Shown here: positions 53,476 through 64,000 of the stretch, piece after piece | Layout of the letters: each line of letters starts with the position of its first letter | Numbering within the stretch: the first letter of the stretch is position 1 | From: Symbiodinium natans | Taxonomy: Eukaryota > Sar > Dinophyceae > Suessiales > Symbiodiniaceae | Assembly: GCA_905221605.1 (NCBI GenBank) | Contig: CAJNDS010002612.1 | Location: 294,626 to 358,625 of the forward strand | Direction: 5' to 3' | DNA: 64,000 bases | Notes under the pieces: generated by a model | Databases searched by the model: none | The model's input: the letters and a program-made list of their open reading frames with translations, nothing else | Told to the model about the DNA's origin: nothing | Position numbers and translations under genes: made by a program

Positions 53476-56400
53476 ATTTCATTTCAGTTTGTTTCGTTTC
53501 TTTTCCATTTGATTTCGAACGCTTGCGCATGTCAGTCCAGTGCCTTGGCGGGCATTTTGGGTTGGTGAGATAAAGTCCTTGGCTGCCTGTCCTGAGAGAG
53601 GCTTGCCCGGTTCAAAGCGCTCACGTCGCTCCACGGAGTCAGCGCGTGATGGCCTGCCGGTGTGAAAACATTTTTGCACAGACAACGCTGTTTGGCCGAG
53701 CAGCCCGTCGTCACAAGACCTCAGACCTCAGTCAACGGTGATTTGCACGCCCCCGCAGAGCACGCAGGGGCTGACATGCGTGGGAGGGGCTGCTTATGTG
53801 CAGCGCCAGCAGACTGTGGAGTTTTTTGGGCAGACTAGGACCGTGCCATGTTGAAAGGGATCTTTGAGGTGCAAGTACTCGTCTAGCGGGTAGCTTGGCA
53901 TGCGCATGTCCTACCGAAACTTCGAAGACTGCACGGTCAAAAGCATGCAAAGCACGCCCAACTCCGACATCTGTTGACTAGCAAGAGTACCGTATCCTCC
54001 TCCCCCTGCCCAGCCCGAACGATGCCGGTTCCCACAGCAAAACGGGGGTGGTTGGATGCGGTTGGTGGTGTGGGCGGAAGGGTTGGGAATAGGGGAAGGA
54101 GACCGAATCCGGGTTTGCTTGTTCCAGACGCCTGTCGGCCGGAAAGCCGAGGTGAGCTACAGCTACCCGATATAAGAACCCCTGTTTCACCTACCCATGA
54201 ACCTCCAAGTCCTGCACAGGGCTGTTTCTTCCAACTAAGTTTGTATCGGCCGCGCAGGTCTGGAGGCTCATTCTTGAGTATGCTTGGCACGATCGTAGAA
54301 CATGGAACATTCGAGCGTGCAATTGGTATCATAGCTGCTGATGCCTAGCTCACATCAGTGCCCGAAGCGTAGCGTAGCAAGCTGATCGTTCCTCCGGCAA
54401 CGTGTAGAACCATGTGTTGACGTGGCGTCTTTGGCCTGGGTTTTTGCCATGGGGGAACCCGCGCAACTTCCGGCCGGCTGCTTTATGCAAAGCTTCTTGC
54501 ATCAAAGGTTGCAGCTCATGCACAGATTCCAGTCCAAAGCTGTCGGACTGAGAATGGAGCAATCTGCACCCAGCGCTTTGGGAGCATTGTCCTCGATCCA
54601 CCGACAGACAGTACAGTTACATGTGCAAGCACTGGTGCAGCGATACGAATCGTGAAAGTTGCTGCGACAGGAACCTTGAAGCAGAGGCTTGCTGTCGGAC
54701 AGACAACAGCTGTTGCTTGCCTTTCTTGGACGGCTGAGTAGAGAGCGCACTGTGTGCGACTGCCTCGTCCGACTTGACCTTCAGTGGGGGACCATAATGC
54801 ACATCCAACATCCGAACTTCTCAGGCAAGGAAGGCAGGAGGTGTTGAATCTTCTGCTGCTTGAAAGAGCACGATGAAGCAGCACTGGAGCTGAAAAACGT
54901 GGATGTACGTGTACATGACTAGTGCTGGCAGTGAACCAGTCGGAATCCGACACGATGAGGGTCTGGACGACTGTGCAGCCGTGTGCAGCTTGCAGCTTTA
55001 TCCGAAGGATATGCCTGAGGCACCCGCGGTGCATCGCGCATTACGCGCGCAGGGGCGCTTGTGCAGGTCCATCATGGCAGGTGCTGCTCGGCTCCAGCAG
55101 GGCAGCGAGGGCTAAGGTGGCTAAGCAACGGCTCAAAAGCAACCCCTAAAGTTCCCATTGCCCCATGCGTCGGCCACCTTTGCCTGCACACCCTTGTCGT
55201 CCTGCAAGCCAGGGAGACGGCCGACAGCTCAATCTTCACTGCTAGACACTGCATGGATTGAATACCCGCCAAGTTGGCCCGGCAGATGAAGGCAACTATC
55301 ATCCGTGATGCCCAACCCCTACCCCCTGAGGGTGGCACCAAGCCTACGTCTGAGGGCGGCGCCAAAACTGGACAGAGAAGAGAAAGCTGGACAGAGAGGA
55401 GAGGTGCCACTGAACAGTAGCAGCCAACACACACCACCACACCTCAGACGGCCTGACACAATCACCTGGGAGGAGGAGCCCCCAAGACGCGTCCTGTAAG
55501 AGCTGTGCCAGGGAGCCCCAGAGCCCCGAAACCCGAAAGAGTAGTGGCGCGGTGGTCGTCAAATGACTTGAAGTGCGACTCGGTGATCTTCAGCCCTTTG
55601 TTAGAGCACATTTTGAGTCGAAGCACGGGTGGCCGATGCGGCCCGCCGGTTTGCTTGGAGGATTCGATGCGTCCGATGCATCTTGCAAAGAGGCTTTCTG
55701 CCTTTGTCACCAGCTTTTTTCAGGGCTTAAACGTTTGAGCTTCGTTGATCGTTAAGATTCTGGGGTGAGAGCTGCAAAGCTTCCACTTCATGGCAAGTTC
55801 CCTGCATTCCGCTGAAAGCTACGGCATCCTCAGGCTTCAAGGGATGAAGCTCCCGGGTGACGTGGCCTGCGCTGCCGGGCTTGGGGCTGCGTGGCTGCGC
55901 GAGAGCTTCATGTGCCTAGAGCTGCCATGCCATCGAAGCTTTCCACCTGAGCCTCTGATGAAAAAATTGAGAAGTTTGCGGCAGAGTCTCCCGGCCCGAG
56001 ATATGCCCACTTGCTGGGTCTTCAGACTCGGCCGATTTTTCTGGGTGGGGACGGGCTTCCATCCAGGCATGCCTGATGTCCAGAAGCCGCCTGCTTCGGC
56101 ACGTGCATGGAAGGCATGGGGGGCCTTCGAATGTTCTTGGCGGCATGTACAGGTGCAGAGGGCTATATAGTGGGTCTTGACACCGACATGATGGCTCTCC
56201 AGTGCGCTGCAGTCTGGCTTCACGCTTCCTCTTCGGGGTTTAGTCCTTTTTGTGGAAGGAAGACAAAGCGACAAAGCTGCAACTTAAGACGTGAAGCATG
56301 TTAGCAAGACGTGAAGCATGTTTGAGGTGGCATGATCCCCCACTTCTGTAAATGGAGGGAGGCAGGGTAGCGGGTCCTGATGTGCCAATATCCGTCTCCA

Positions 56401-56725
56401 TTCTTGGGTTTGTTTGGCTGGTTGGCCTTGAGACTCGGGTTAAACGGCTGGCAGGACCCTCGACGCATGAAAATCCATTGTCCTTTCACACTCGTGTGTC
56501 CTGACGTTGGCCAACCATGTGAGATGCCGGAGATGCGGAGTCTCGTAGCGATGACAGCTCCCAGGGACGTCAGGCATTGGCATCTCCATTTTCCAGCGCC
56601 CTAGTCCAAACGCTGGGGTTGCGTGTCGCTCGCTCTCGATTCCCGTGCAGAGCCTCTCCTAACACCCCGCCCGAGAACACACAAGGCGCAGTTTCAGTGT
56701 TCAATGGAAGTGATGAACCTCGCAG

Positions 56726-56746
56726 CTTGAGCCAAAAAGCGTAGAC
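56726..56746 (-). other. Possible relic of the dinoflagellate spliced leader
   Basis: On the minus strand the bases CTACGCTTTTTGGCTCAAG end with TTTTGGCTCAAG, the exact last 12 bases of the conserved dinoflagellate spliced leader; the first part only loosely resembles it. Relic leaders mark gene copies that re-entered the genome from trans-spliced mRNA. The matching left-arm place (about 10995-11015) reads TTTTTGATCGAG, so the match is not kept there. Confidence 0.3.
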
Positions 56747-58149
56747 ACCAGGCAGTTTGTGCTCATACTCCTATAGTGGTTGAAGGATTTTACAAGACTG
56801 AATGTTAGTTGGGTTGCAGGGCTGGGATACATCTTTTAATTCCCCTGATGGATTGAAGGTTTGCCAATGGTCTGCAAGCTTTTGGCCTGTGCTTACGAGC
56901 TCGGGACCATTGCGCGAGGGCACCTTTCACTCGGTCGCAGGGTTGCGGCTGCAGCTCTTCGAGGATGCAGTCCACTCACCGTGCAGGTGGCGTTCCGCAG
57001 AGGGTCCCTGGCGCGAGCATGCGCAAGCTGCGTGTGCACCACTGTCCACGACTGCGCGCCGTTGTGCGCAGTGTCGACATAGTGGGACGTAGGCAAAGGA
57101 ACCGAAGATGTCGAGGCATGGGACGGGCCGCTCCTCACTCCTCGCGCCAAGTAGACTTCACAGAACGAGGCCGCCGAAAGGCTGAACTTTGTTGTTCCTG
57201 GCACATGGTTGCACCCATTCAGGAACAGGCCCTCTCCGGCACTGGCTTGACTGCTAATGACCTGGAGCTTTGTCCAATGCATCCCGATGCCTTGACCGAC
57301 CAAGTCTGAAAGCTTTGTTTAGGCAGATGCCTTGTTGTCGCCAGTGTTGCGCCACTAGCGAGCCGAAGGTTAGAATGGGTGCCATATGTGCCATGCGCAC
57401 GTCGCCTCTGAATCCCTAAGTTTCTGTACCGGCTTGCATTGGCACCTGTGTCGGTTTGACGCGGCCATCCGCGGACCCGGGCCTTCGCCGTATTTTGGGC
57501 GCCTCCCCGTGTGTGAGAGCTGCCAGCCCGACCTCCCATAAGCAAACACAGCACAAGTTCCAAGTCGGCCTTCTGCACTCCTCTCGGAGCCGCGACACAG
57601 ATACTGCTAAGCATGTCACGATTGGCCTGAGGCATGCGCCTCAAGCCATGAGATGCGCATGTGGCACTTGCCCGCTGCTCTGCTCAGGGGGTTGCGGCTG
57701 AGGCTTTAAGATTCAGGCTCCTCGGCACTCTGGGGCAAGAGTCTGCGTTCAGAGAAAGGCGAAGCCGACTTCTGCGCCAACTCTTCCCCCTTTCCTTCCA
57801 CGGGCTGAGCTGCTGAAGTTGCCGAAGCTGCTGAAGCTGCCGTTGGCCTATGAGCCCTCCCCTTCAGGTTGGAGAATTCGGCGGGAACCGTGAAGGCGCC
57901 CCTCCTCCTGGGGGGGGGCCTTCAAGGCCTCTCGTGCCGGCAAGATGGCCACGCCTCCGGCACCCAACACCCTGCGGCAGCTGTGGGCAAGTTTATAACT
58001 CCTTTTAAGGTAGATGCTCCAAGAAGTCATCATGTCTCGCTGAGGTGCAAGCCTGCCCAGAGTGAAGCTGCCATCTTGGAGGCTTCTTGGACGAGGCTTG
58101 GACTCCACATGCACCCAGCAGCACCGAAGCTCAGACGTCTGGCCATTTA

Positions 58150-58490
58150 GCTTGCCCCTTCTTGGCATGCACAGGCTGCTGTCGTCGGCCGTGCCCTCCA
58201 GACCCTGTCAGAACTGCCATGAACTCATGATCTTCGTGTGGCGGTCGAAGGCCGCAGTGCCTGCCCGACGAAGGCATCGTAGAATGGTCTTTGCGCGAGG
58301 TTGGCAAGCTGCTTGCACACCGTGCGCCTGCTGGATTTGAGCCTCGGCTTTGCTCCGAAAGTTGCGATGCAAGAGGTTCTGCCGTCAAGACGGTCTTGCT
58401 CATGTGCAGAAAGGGAGCCGGGGGAATCTGTTCAAAGTTCCGCGCAGCAGTTCGTGCGAGATTTGGAGGAGGAACTTGCATAGCAGACAT
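58150..58490. repeat. Local direct repeat, copy 1 (other copy about 58975-59330)
   Basis: Both copies share words such as GCAGACCGTGCGCATGCTGG-type sequence, ATCGTAGAATGGTC and GTCAAGACGGT. Divergence is moderate. Confidence 0.65.
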
Positions 58491-59349
58491 CAGCGCTTTG
58501 AAGTTGGAGCGGAAGTGCTCCGATGTTTTCCTTTAATACAAATGAGTTAGTTGTGTGTGAAGCTCTTTGTATACACTGCCCAAGAGTGGAGGTGACAGGC
58601 TTGTCAAACGGCGAAGGCGTGGGCCCTTGTTTACAAAAGACTCTGCGAGTTTGACTCCCCAAGCTAAAGGCCCCATTCATGAAGAACTTGAACAATGGTT
58701 TCGAACACGTCGAGCAACTGGCCGTTGCCGGATGCGTGCGTGCGACCGTGCACATCCAGAGCCTGCTTTACACTCTGCGCCAGCTGCTTGCCTTCTTGGA
58801 GGCTTCCTAGACGTTCCTCGGGCTTCCCTTGCACCCGGCATCAGGGCTCAGAGCAGCCCCTGAGCTTGCCCCTTGCAGTGTTGTGCCATCTTCTTGAACT
58901 GTTGCGCCGTTGAAACTTCAGGGTCATGGAAGGTGACCCGGGAGTCCCGTCGTGTGCGTGCATTCGCATCGCGAGCATTACAAATGCCCCTTCATTGCAA
59001 GCACACGCTGCTGCCCCAGGCTTCGCTCTCCAGACTGATTTGAGCGTGGTGGTCGATGGCCGCAGCGCCTGCTCGGCGAAGACATCGTAGAATGGTCATT
59101 GAGCGAGGTTGGCAAGCTTTGAGGTGTTGCCTTTGACCTTGCCCGATGACCGCTGCGTGCAGACCGTGCGCATGCTGGATTTGCCCCTCGGCTTTGCTCC
59201 GATGCAGGCATTGCTGCAGTCAAGACGGTGTTGGTCATGCTGGGGGAGGGCATGGGAGGGGAATCTGTCCAAAGTTCCGCAAGGCAGATGAACTTGTATC
59301 GTGGCGTGTGCGCCTGATTCATGACGCTTTGTCAGGTCGGCGCTTGCGG

Positions 59350-61950
59350 TAGCCCCAGGGGAGAAGACCGTCCCATTGCCAGCTCTGGCCGACATGGTAT
59401 AGGAATACTCAAGTGCCAGAGGCTAACGCACTGCAGAACCGCCACCTGTATACTACGTGAGCCGACACAGGGGCCAACACGGAGCAGCTGCTGCGGCCAC
59501 AGACCGCCCAGCGGCGGACTGTGAGCTCTGCAAATGTGCTCACAAGGACACCAAGGCTGTGCACACCATGCAAGGCCTGCAGTTCCTTTCTATGGTTGTG
59601 GAGGCGAACTGGCAGCTGGCGGCAACTCTAGCGACTCTGGCGCTGGTGCCTCGAAAGAGGCCGCGAGAATACCAGGGCCGTGCTCCGCCGGATGCCAGAG
59701 ACTGCTGGCAACGTGCAGCACCTCGCAAACCCCTTAAGTCCGGCCAGCCTGTATACGGCTTCTCTGTGACCCATTTTTCTCGAGGAGTTTTCTCGAGCAT
59801 GGGCACACACTGCCACGGCAGGCCTCTGAGAATGTCTACACTTGTTGCACTCCCATAGTGCTGGGTTGCCTTCGCGCCACCCTGAGATCTAGGTTACGCG
59901 TTCTCTCGCAGAGCTCCGCAATGGCTCACACGCATGTGCTTGCTTGTGTCAAGGGGTGCTTATGAGCATGTCTGCGCGTATTAGGTGTTGCACTCCCCTT
60001 GTGTTGTTTTGTCCTCGCGCCGCCCTCAGAAGTAGGGAAGGTAGCGCGATCTCAAAGCGGACATCGCAGTCCCCGCTTTGGCATGGTATTAGTCAGCGTT
60101 TGCATGCTGTAACATGCACCCGAAAATCCTATGGGCCTTCCACATGCATGGCGTGGACGTGGTGAGCGGCTCGTGATTCGGGATTAGATCCGAAGTGCTC
60201 CGGCCGCTAGCCCATTCCTGTGCTGTGCAGATGCGACCCTTCAAAAAGTCCAGAGTTGTCCAGAGACAACGCCGATTCAATCGAGCCACCAGAGGATGGT
60301 TGCCAAGGAAGAAAGAAAGGAACAGCTGGATACATTGCGCTCGCACGGGGATGCGGTGTCCTTGTTCGCCCAGTCTCCTTTAAACCTGTGAGAAGAGAAA
60401 AGCACCTCTTGTGCTGTTTAAGTCAGACACTCCACAAGCCTTTGGCTTGTTGCAACACATAGGTACTTGCTTGATGAGGTCTCTTTCCACCGCTCCTTTG
60501 GCCGAGGATACCGGGCTCTTGGGGTAGAGGCGAGGCTTGGACGCTTGAGATTTTAGTTAGGGTTTTAAAGAGCTTTTCTGAACAACCCTCAGCTGCTGTG
60601 CTTGGCATGGCCTGGGTAACTCAGCAAGTAGAGGCCGCCTCAGCCTCCTTTCACGGTCTGTGTTAGGTTCGAGACAAGGTTGGAATGCACGGCCAACCGG
60701 GGCAAGGCAGCATTTTCTTTGCCTGACGGAGTAGAGCTTGCAGACTCAGTTCCCTGGCAGCGCCTGTCGGAGCCCGAAGCCATGCTACTTGTAGCCCAAT
60801 CCCAGTGTTTGGGTGATATCCCCAAAGCCAAGCAGACATGAAACTGTCGATGCTCTGAGGCTCAGGCGCCGTGTGCCAAACACTGGCGGCACGTGAATTG
60901 GTGCGTGCCCGTGATGAACTAAAGTCTTCGGGCCTTTGGGCGGCCTTGGCTGCTTCTCCAGGAGCGGCCTCCATAAGCCTCCCTACCCGCGGCACTTGCC
61001 TGAACTTCGGCCTGCGCAGTGGTCCAGATGCCCTGCGTTGCCTTGGCTGCCTGCCCACCTGGCGGAGCGGCATGTGTGCTCCCGGCTGAGTTTTCAAACT
61101 GCCATGGATGCTCCATGACCCTGAGCTTCATTCCCCCGATTCGCCCCCCTCGAGGCGTCACAGCATTTCGCCGCGCCGAGGGCCCGCTGGGATCATCGTG
61201 CCGAGTGCGCCTTGACAGCCGGACTGATTCAGTCCGAGCTCAGGTCGGAGCGAAGCGCTGTGAGCATCACGTATTCCGGCATTCTCGCCTTGTACTTGGC
61301 CAGGGGATCTGGGACTTGAGGGGCTGACGGCCAGCACGGAAAAAGAAGGAGTCTGTTGCAAGGCCTTAATCCCAAGACCCGATGCCCAGCACCCACTATC
61401 CAAAGCACAGGACACCAGACCCCAAATCTTCAACCCTTAGCCCCAGCTCCTAGAGTCCTGTTTAGGGTTTCAGGGTTTGGGGTCTTGTGGATCAAGCTGA
61501 TAGGGATGCAAGGCAGCCTGATCATAACTCTGAGTTCGCATGAGGGCTTGGAATTCATGTTGTAGTCTCTCAGGCGCTGTAGGGTTGAGAGCTAAGGGAT
61601 TAGGGTTTACGGGCCCAAGGACAGGCCTTTTGCGTGCACCTAAGCCCCAAACATGCGCAACGCAACATGTTCCTGATTGCAAAAGTCCAATAGGAACGGA
61701 CGGATTGCCGCTTAGCCTGCTTCATGTTCAGTCAACGCTGGCATCCCAGTTTGCTGCCTTGATTTTTTTCAGGTTTACGAGAATGAGGGACTCCAATCAT
61801 CGACCCTCCCTCTTAATCAATACGCCCCCCCCCTCAATTTCGGAAGCGCCCATGTTTCAATGCCATGCCGCCAGTCGCCAAGTGGACTAGACTTTGACAC
61901 TCCCCCCCAGGCGATATTGCCGGACTCCCCAAGACCACATGCGTGATGCC
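59350..61950. other. Spacer without a supported gene
   Basis: Short frames only, the longest 144 codons on the minus strand (60663-61097), with no family resemblance or convincing splice context. Confidence 0.45.
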
Positions 61951-61971
61951 AAGCCCCCGACAAGCCCAAAC

Positions 61972-62297
61972 CCCAGCCCTAAATCCCAAACCCTAAGCCC
62001 TAAACCCTACTCAACCCTAAACCCTAAATCCAAAACCCGAAACCCCAAACCGCAAGCTCATTGTTTTCCGTGGAGCCTTCAGCGTAGGGCCTGCGGGGTC
62101 CTGTGCCACGGCTGGGGATCTCTATAGTGTAGGTGCCATCAGCTGCTGTTCGTTATGTCATGACGGATCATGATTCCCATCGGACTCATAGTTCAGTAGC
62201 AGGGTTTGAATGGATTGTTCCTAGTTGTTTGCTCCTTACTTCCTCCTAAACCCTAAACCCTAAATCGTAAACCCTAAGCCCTAAGCCCTAAACCCTT
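61972..62297 (-). repeat. Two degenerate telomere-type stretches (CCCTAAA)n
   Basis: CCCTAAA-type units at about 61972-62050 and again at 62245-62297, the second ending 10 bp before the ATG of the tandem-repeat protein gene. Confidence 0.85.
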
Positions 62298-62306
62298 CGA
62301 CTGGCC

Positions 62307-63602
62307 ATGGCCTCTGTGGCCAAGCTGCATGCGGAGGTTGGCCTCTCCCGGCGACGGCGGGTCTTAGCCAGCGTGGAGGGTGAGGGGGTAGGGCCGAGCA
62401 GCTTCGTCCAGTGTGAAGTGAAGGCCGAAGGCACCGCTGGCTGGGACGAGGCAGCTTGGGGGATCGTTGAGAAGCTCTTGGAGAAGGATGTCCGCAAGGG
62501 GCAGATACTGTCCATCGATGCCCACAGCGACGGCGCTTCTCCGATGATGTCAGCACACTACGCCAAGGGCTTGCCGGATGATGGGCCTTTGAAGTTGGAT
62601 TTCTTTGGCCGGGCCGGCATCACGGATTCCTGGGCCCAGATCTACCGCAAGGCAAGTGAGGACGCCAGAGGTAAGGATGTCATCTCCATGACCGGGTCCT
62701 GTGAGGCCGGCGGCACTTCTGCCTTCTACGTCTTCTACAACGTGGAGTCCCCTGCGAACCATACGAAGGTTGAGTACATCGAGTGTCGAGCCGGCTCATG
62801 GAATGGTGCAGCCAAGGGTCTCATCAAGATGCTTTCTGAGGCGGGTGTCAAGGATGGGCAGCTCATCAACATCGACGCCCACAACAACGGCCCCAACGAA
62901 GCGGCCATGTTCTCAGCCTTCTTCTGCCGAGGGCGGCTTCCGAGGGGCGACCTGAAGCTGACGTACGCAAGCTTGAACAGCGCGGTGCCCTGGGAGGAGA
63001 TGTATGGAGGGATGGCCAAGTCAGTCGAAGTAGTTCAAAAGGACAACCTGGTAGGCATCACGGGCTCCTGCAACATGAACAAGCGGGTGATGTATGCCTT
63101 CTGGCAGATCTCGGCACAGTCTGGTGCCGTGGAGTACCTGGAGTGCCGCGCGAACTCATGGAATGCTGCTGCCGATGGGATCATCAAGAAGTTGAAAGAA
63201 GCCGGTGTTCGTCGGGGCCAGGTGCTGAATATCGACGCACACAACAATGGCGAAGATGAGAAGGCCATCTTCTCCGCGCATTACCTGAGAAGCCTGCAGG
63301 ACCGTGGTGAGTTGGACATCGGCTACGCTGCCGAAAATAGCTCGAGTGGCTGGGACTACTTTTACAAGGCAGCCTCCGCGCACGCGGAAGGTAAGGATGT
63401 GATCTCCATGACTGGAAGCATCAATACCTCCGACCGCTCGGTTTTCTATGTCTTCTTCAACACAGGCAGTGAAGCTCGGCAAGATATGGGGTTTGCTCAA
63501 GGAGCCCAGGACAAATTCCTAAAAGGAAACTGCAGTTCGATTGACTTTTTGCTGCTCCTGGCGAAGCCAGAGAAAGGAATCCTGAAGCACATAGAATCCT
63601 AG
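62307..63602 (+). CDS. Tandem-repeat protein of unknown family (first exon, three repeats)
   Basis: ATG at 62307 opens 431 codons. After about 30 residues, three repeats of about 115 residues follow (residues about 31-148, 154-265, 274-386). Each holds ECRAxSWNxAA or a variant at its start, then GQ(I/L/V)L(S/N)IDAH(S/N)(D/N)G, a FSAxx segment, a Trp-containing helix, and GKDVISMTGSC or a variant, ending in a Phe/Tyr-rich strand (YVFYN, YAFWQ, YVFFN). The invariant IDAH with nearby Gly and the MTGS motif look like a folded core with a possible binding site. No signal peptide is seen. The last ~45 codons after YVFFNTGS do not fit the repeat and are probably intron read-through: donors lie at 63466 (GC) and 63469 (GT). 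I do not recognise the family. Confidence 0.8.
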   Translation: MASVAKLHAEVGLSRRRRVLASVEGEGVGPSSFVQCEVKAEGTAGWDEAAWGIVEKLLEKDVRKGQILSIDAHSDGASPMMSAHYAKGLPDDGPLKLDFFGRAGITDSWAQIYRKASEDARGKDVISMTGSCEAGGTSAFYVFYNVESPANHTKVEYIECRAGSWNGAAKGLIKMLSEAGVKDGQLINIDAHNNGPNEAAMFSAFFCRGRLPRGDLKLTYASLNSAVPWEEMYGGMAKSVEVVQKDNLVGITGSCNMNKRVMYAFWQISAQSGAVEYLECRANSWNAAADGIIKKLKEAGVRRGQVLNIDAHNNGEDEKAIFSAHYLRSLQDRGELDIGYAAENSSSGWDYFYKAASAHAEGKDVISMTGSINTSDRSVFYVFFNTGSEARQDMGFAQGAQDKFLKGNCSSIDFLLLLAKPEKGILKHIES

Positions 63603-63752
63603 TTGTGCACAAGGCCCAGAAGGTAACCTGCGTCATATGCCTTGGGCGTACACCACTTCGGGGCTTGGTGTGTTTAGGGTGAGTGGGTGGGGCCTTGCAT
63701 TGGTCCTCTTTCTCCGCGTGCTGCCTGCCCTAAACTCACACAACTCAGGGAG

Positions 63753-63838
63753 ATGCCGGAGTCGACAATGTGCAGTATGTTGAGAGCCGAGCAGGTTCCT
63801 GGAACGCGGCAGCCGAGGGAATCCTGAAGAAGCTCAAG
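63753..63838 (+). CDS. Tandem-repeat protein, second exon (start of repeat 4)
   Basis: Reads AGVDNVQYVESRAGSWNAAA then EGILKKLK, the opening of a fourth repeat, and ends at an AAG/GTGGGG donor. The acceptor is either CTCAG (63748) or GGGAG (63752); the second keeps the phase with either donor of the first exon. The gene continues beyond the window. Confidence 0.75.
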
Positions 63839-64000
63839 GTGGGGGGGATTTGGGGTCTCAATCGTTTTAGGAATTTAGGGTTGTATGTTTTTGGGATAAA
63901 GGCATTTTTGTGTGTTATGGTTCATGAGGAGAGAATCTTGAAGCTTTAGGGTGTTTGGGGTTTCTTGTGTTGTTGGGGTTCCGTTTGGGTTTTGGGTGTG

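Larger units (their letters stand above)
54640..58985 (+). repeat. Right arm of the large diverged inverted duplication
   Basis: Reverse-complement counterpart of 4990-12430, without the two left-arm inserts but with its own extra ~290 bp at about 56335-56625. Beyond it, about 58975-59330 is a second, direct copy of about 58150-58490, so this arm also has a local tandem duplication. No frame is kept in common between arms over any long stretch. Confidence 0.8.

Overview
The window looks like nuclear DNA of a dinoflagellate. The clues are: many interstitial CCCTAAA/TTTAGGG telomere-type arrays, some lying between exons; short exon-like coding blocks with GT or possible GC donors and AG acceptors instead of long continuous genes; a near-identical tandem gene duplicate; retroelements of DIRS-like and LINE type; and a possible relic of the dinoflagellate spliced leader. 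No bacterial operons, organellar genes, tRNAs or rRNAs were seen. All gene models are read by eye, so exon edges are approximate.

Layout. 1-4.96 kb: two nearly identical copies of a minus-strand gene for a single-pass membrane protein, one cut by the window edge, 3,483 bp apart. 5.0-12.4 kb: left arm of a diverged inverted duplication whose other arm is at 54.6-59.0 kb. The left arm carries extra inserts; one of them starts with telomere-type repeats and holds exon-like coding (7.7-8.7 kb). 12.8-17.0 and 28.6-30.2 kb: A+T-richer DNA that includes the two halves of a decayed DIRS-like reverse transcriptase/RNase H gene. 17.03-28.61 kb: an 11.6-kb LINE that inserted just after the YVDD catalytic motif of that gene, flanked by a 13-bp target-site duplication. 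31.5-35.5 kb: plus-strand multi-exon gene for an alpha-helical, probably coiled-coil protein, with telomere-type arrays in several introns. 36-38.1 kb: weaker exon candidates. 40.5-42.1 kb: three diverged copies of an exon-like repeat. 42.3-51.2 kb: a compound array of two diverged repeat families with no convincing gene. 52.9-53.5 kb: telomere-type, GAA and AT-rich simple repeats. 59.3-61.9 kb: no supported gene. 62.3-64.0 kb: a plus-strand gene made of tandem ~115-residue repeats of an unrecognised family, running off the window.

The most notable system is the LINE. Its coding part reads in order: an ORF1-like protein, a Ser/Arg/Pro-rich segment, an apurinic-type endonuclease, a reverse transcriptase with FADD, four zinc-finger-like motifs, a helical protein of unknown family, and a ubiquitin-specific-protease-like cysteine protease with recognisable Cys, QDAxEFL and His boxes. 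The last two modules lie in other reading frames than the reverse transcriptase. A deubiquitinase-like domain on a LINE is unusual and worth checking.
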